From: Lacinutrix sp. WUR7
GTDB lineage: Bacteria; Bacteroidota; Bacteroidia; Flavobacteriales; Flavobacteriaceae
Direction of reading: 5' to 3'
Length of the DNA: 64,000 nucleotides
Assembly: GCF_016864015.1 (NCBI RefSeq)
Contig: NZ_CP045067.1
Coordinates: 2,304,001 to 2,368,000, forward strand
The notes below the pieces were generated by a model that did not search any database, was not told the DNA's origin, and saw only the letters and a list, made by a program, of their open reading frames with translations. Positions 61,567 through 64,000 of this stretch are shown here, piece by piece. The stretch's first letter is position 1. Each line of letters starts with the position of its first letter. The translations under genes were made by a program, and so were the position numbers.

Positions 61567-64000
61567 ATGAAAATCTTTACTCGATTCTCGATTTTTAAAT
61601 TGAACAATTTAAGAATAATGTTTTTATTCTTTTTATTTCTAGCTATTCCAAGATTACATGCTCAAACTCAATGTGAAGTGGGGTATACATGTCCTGGACA
61701 GCCATCATCTTGTACTTACACATATAGTAATGGTTCTTGGTTTCCTAATATGCCTCAAGTAGGAATCACGGCGACGGAAAGTATTTGTATTTTGTCTGAT
61801 TATACTTGGAATTATAATTTTGAAGCCAAGGGTACAATTTATATAGCTCCAAATATAACGGTAAATGCAACCTTTCAAAAGGTTAGCACCTTAGTTGTTG
61901 AGGGTACATTAAATATTACAAATAATGTTGATGTTAGTAATGGAGTTGTGAATGTTTGTAATGAAGGGGTGCTTAATACTAGTGTTTTAAATGTTTCTTC
62001 AACATCAGTGATAAATAACGCTGGAGAAATTATTATAAACAGTTCCAATGGAATCACATTCAATAGTGGTGTAACAGTTAATAATTATGATGGTGCTAAT
62101 TTTGTGATGAATGGTGGTTCTAATGGTATTATACTTGATGGAATCATTAGTAACTGTGGTATAATTAGAGCAAACACTTCTGGTGATACTCAATTTAATG
62201 CTAATTCTCAGATATATAACGCTTGTACTTTCTATGTTGAGAATGATTTAAGAATAGATAGGGTTTTTACAAACGATGGTTTAATCGTTTCAGGTGGAAC
62301 TCTTAGAATAAATAATGGAATCGTAACCAATAACGGAGTTTTTGATGCAACAGATGTAATCGTTGACGGTACAACACAGCAATTGAATGGTAATAACTCA
62401 ACCTCTTTATTAATAGCAAGTGGTTCGGTTACATTAACGAATGGAGGGGATATTACAGATCATTTTTATTACGGACCAACAATAACAGCATGTAGTAATG
62501 GATGTGATGCAGGTGTAACTTTAGTAGACGATGTATATAGAAATTATGTGTCAACAGAAGAATATTTAGAATCTTGTGGAGGGTTAATATGTTCTGCTGA
62601 AACAGATTTTACGGATCCAGTAATTATGTGCCCTGCTAATATTGAGCAAGTTACATCTGGTAGTGGGGAGGCTATAGTAATTCCAGATCCTGTTTATTCA
62701 GATAATTGTCTTGTAGACACATTAGTTTGGGAAATGACTGGAGCAACAACAGGTAGTTCTTCAGTAACAGGAGAAAATGTTGTAGGAACACAAACATTTA
62801 ATATAGGTGTTACAACAGTTACATATACAGTTACAGATGTAGCTGGTAGATCTGTTGTATGTTCTTTTACTGTTACTATAATTTTAAATGATTCAGATGG
62901 AGATGGTGTTATTGATGATGAGGATGTTTGTAACGGTTTTGATGACACTTTAGATGCAGATAATGATACTGTGCCAGATGGTTGTGATCTAGATGATGAT
63001 AATGATGGTATTTTGGATACTGTTGAAAATAGCCAATGTGTTGTAGGAATACCTTCTAATTCTGGTGCATGGACTGCGTCAGGAAATGGTTCAAGTACAA
63101 CTTGGAGTACCTCTGCAGGTTTAGTTAATATATCGGCTTCAGCTACAAATTATGGTGCTGGAACAGGATTTGCTTTAAATGATTTTGAAACAACGGATAC
63201 AATGGCATGTAGTGGAGCTTATAGTGAGCCGACTATTGTTGGAAACCCTTCGTTAAGTATAAGACATACATTTCACCCTGATGGAAATATAAACGGAACA
63301 TCAAGTACAGGGCAAATTACTTTTGATTTTGGAGTTAATGTTATTAATCCAGTAATACATTTCGACCGATTAGGAGGTGGAGGAGGTATGAATCTTAGCA
63401 CTACTTCATCATTAATTACTGTATTGAATTCGGAAATCTCTTTAACAGAACTGCAACAAAATGACGTCCACTTTGTAACAACATCAAAGACAATAACTAG
63501 AAGTAGTGGTGTTATTTATAATTCTACTCCTTCAGAATGTGGTACTCCATTAGATGGTACCGCTGCAGGAAGTGTTAGGTTAAACGGTGTGTTTAGATCA
63601 TTGACAATAGAAATTTCTATGAATCCTAATGAAAATGGGCTTGTAAATGATAGATGGGAAATAGCTTTTAGTGATATTATTCAGGCTCCGGATTGTGATA
63701 ATGATGGAATACCGAATAGTTTAGATACAGATAGTGACAATGATGGTTGTCCAGATGCTTTAGAAGGAGGAGATAATATTTTAGCTGCAAACGTGAATCC
63801 GGATGGAACACTGGATGGGACTGCAAACGCATCTACTAATGGAGTACCTAATAATGTAAGTGCTACTATGGGGCAACCAATAGGTGGCTCAATAGATGGA
63901 ACCCCTTCAGATGCATTCGGACAATGTGATTCTGATGGAGATGGTGTTATAGATGATAATGATATATGTAATGGTTTTGATGATACTGTAGATACAGATA
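61567..64000 (+). CDS. Large secreted adhesin-like protein (HYR and thrombospondin-3 repeats), 3' partial
   Basis: The frame is open from ATG 61567 to the end of the window (811 codons). A long signal sequence (IMFLFFLFLAIPRLHAQ) precedes a beta-helix-like region (residues about 60-300) of repeated short strands such as VVNVCNEGVLNTSVLNVSS and GEIIINSSNGITFNSG. An HYR domain follows near 350-440 (DPVIMCPANIEQV, YTVTDVAGRSVVCSFTVTI). Next come calcium-binding thrombospondin type 3 repeats (DSDGDGVIDDEDVC at about 441, DNDGIPNSLDTDSDNDGCPD at about 710, another at 790). Such proteins are exported by the type IX system in this group, with a C-terminal sorting domain that would lie beyond the window. 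A role in adhesion is likely. Confidence 0.85.
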   Translation, partial: MKIFTRFSIFKLNNLRIMFLFFLFLAIPRLHAQTQCEVGYTCPGQPSSCTYTYSNGSWFPNMPQVGITATESICILSDYTWNYNFEAKGTIYIAPNITVNATFQKVSTLVVEGTLNITNNVDVSNGVVNVCNEGVLNTSVLNVSSTSVINNAGEIIINSSNGITFNSGVTVNNYDGANFVMNGGSNGIILDGIISNCGIIRANTSGDTQFNANSQIYNACTFYVENDLRIDRVFTNDGLIVSGGTLRINNGIVTNNGVFDATDVIVDGTTQQLNGNNSTSLLIASGSVTLTNGGDITDHFYYGPTITACSNGCDAGVTLVDDVYRNYVSTEEYLESCGGLICSAETDFTDPVIMCPANIEQVTSGSGEAIVIPDPVYSDNCLVDTLVWEMTGATTGSSSVTGENVVGTQTFNIGVTTVTYTVTDVAGRSVVCSFTVTIILNDSDGDGVIDDEDVCNGFDDTLDADNDTVPDGCDLDDDNDGILDTVENSQCVVGIPSNSGAWTASGNGSSTTWSTSAGLVNISASATNYGAGTGFALNDFETTDTMACSGAYSEPTIVGNPSLSIRHTFHPDGNINGTSSTGQITFDFGVNVINPVIHFDRLGGGGGMNLSTTSSLITVLNSEISLTELQQNDVHFVTTSKTITRSSGVIYNSTPSECGTPLDGTAAGSVRLNGVFRSLTIEISMNPNENGLVNDRWEIAFSDIIQAPDCDNDGIPNSLDTDSDNDGCPDALEGGDNILAANVNPDGTLDGTANASTNGVPNNVSATMGQPIGGSIDGTPSDAFGQCDSDGDGVIDDNDICNGFDDTVDTD

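Overview
The window looks like the chromosome of a member of the Bacteroidota, most likely a marine-type Flavobacteriaceae. It is AT-rich, its starts are mostly without Shine-Dalgarno sites (several are TTG), and it carries TAnnTTTG/TTTG promoters of the Bacteroidota type. The gene order rpsU - tyrosine recombinase - hpf - tRNAs - tuf - secE - nusG - rplKAJL - rpoBC and families such as DUF2851, NamZ and HYR/thrombospondin-3 adhesins also fit. No rRNA, insertion sequence, prophage or CRISPR array was found.

Layout. (1) 1-15 kb is a surface-polysaccharide locus: a methyltransferase cut by the window edge, a membrane sulfatase-like protein, a FemAB/GNAT protein, a DegT aminotransferase and an FdtA/QdtA-type ketoisomerase (together a 3-amino-3,6-dideoxyhexose route), a Wzx flippase, a PhyH-type dioxygenase, four glycosyltransferases, a secreted beta-helix protein, an FtsE ATPase and an ArnT/GT39-like membrane protein. 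(2) 15-35 kb holds envelope and housekeeping genes: a 1006-residue TPR protein with a beta-barrel partner, an amidohydrolase lipoprotein, a DUF2059-like protein, methyltransferases, a fatty-acid/sterol hydroxylase, a glycerophosphodiesterase, a NamZ-type muramidase divergent from a LolC/FtsX permease, a cystathionine beta-synthase-like enzyme, an SDR, a DUF2851 protein and a potassium channel. (3) 35-43.6 kb holds an alanine symporter, a helix-hairpin-helix protein, an acyl-CoA dehydrogenase followed by extra copies of its own 3' end, a carboxypeptidase-regulatory-domain protein, and an unfamiliar three-gene envelope cassette behind a 63-bp perfect palindrome. (4) 43.6-58.5 kb is the conserved translation/transcription block. 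(5) 58.5-64 kb holds DUF3467, RF3 and the start of a large secreted adhesin-like protein that runs off the window.

The strongest unexplained signals are in the DNA between and inside genes. There are several families of short intergenic repeats (hexamer TCAGTC runs, REP-like palindromes, GAGCGCAGTCGAA elements, a two-copy structured element). One repeat of the TCATTGCGAGGA...CAATCTC type lies in frame inside namZ. There are duplicated 3' ends of an acyl-CoA dehydrogenase and of a tRNA-Thr, and a strong Shine-Dalgarno site in front of rpsU in a genome that otherwise appears not to use them. All family assignments are from reading the sequence; no search was run.
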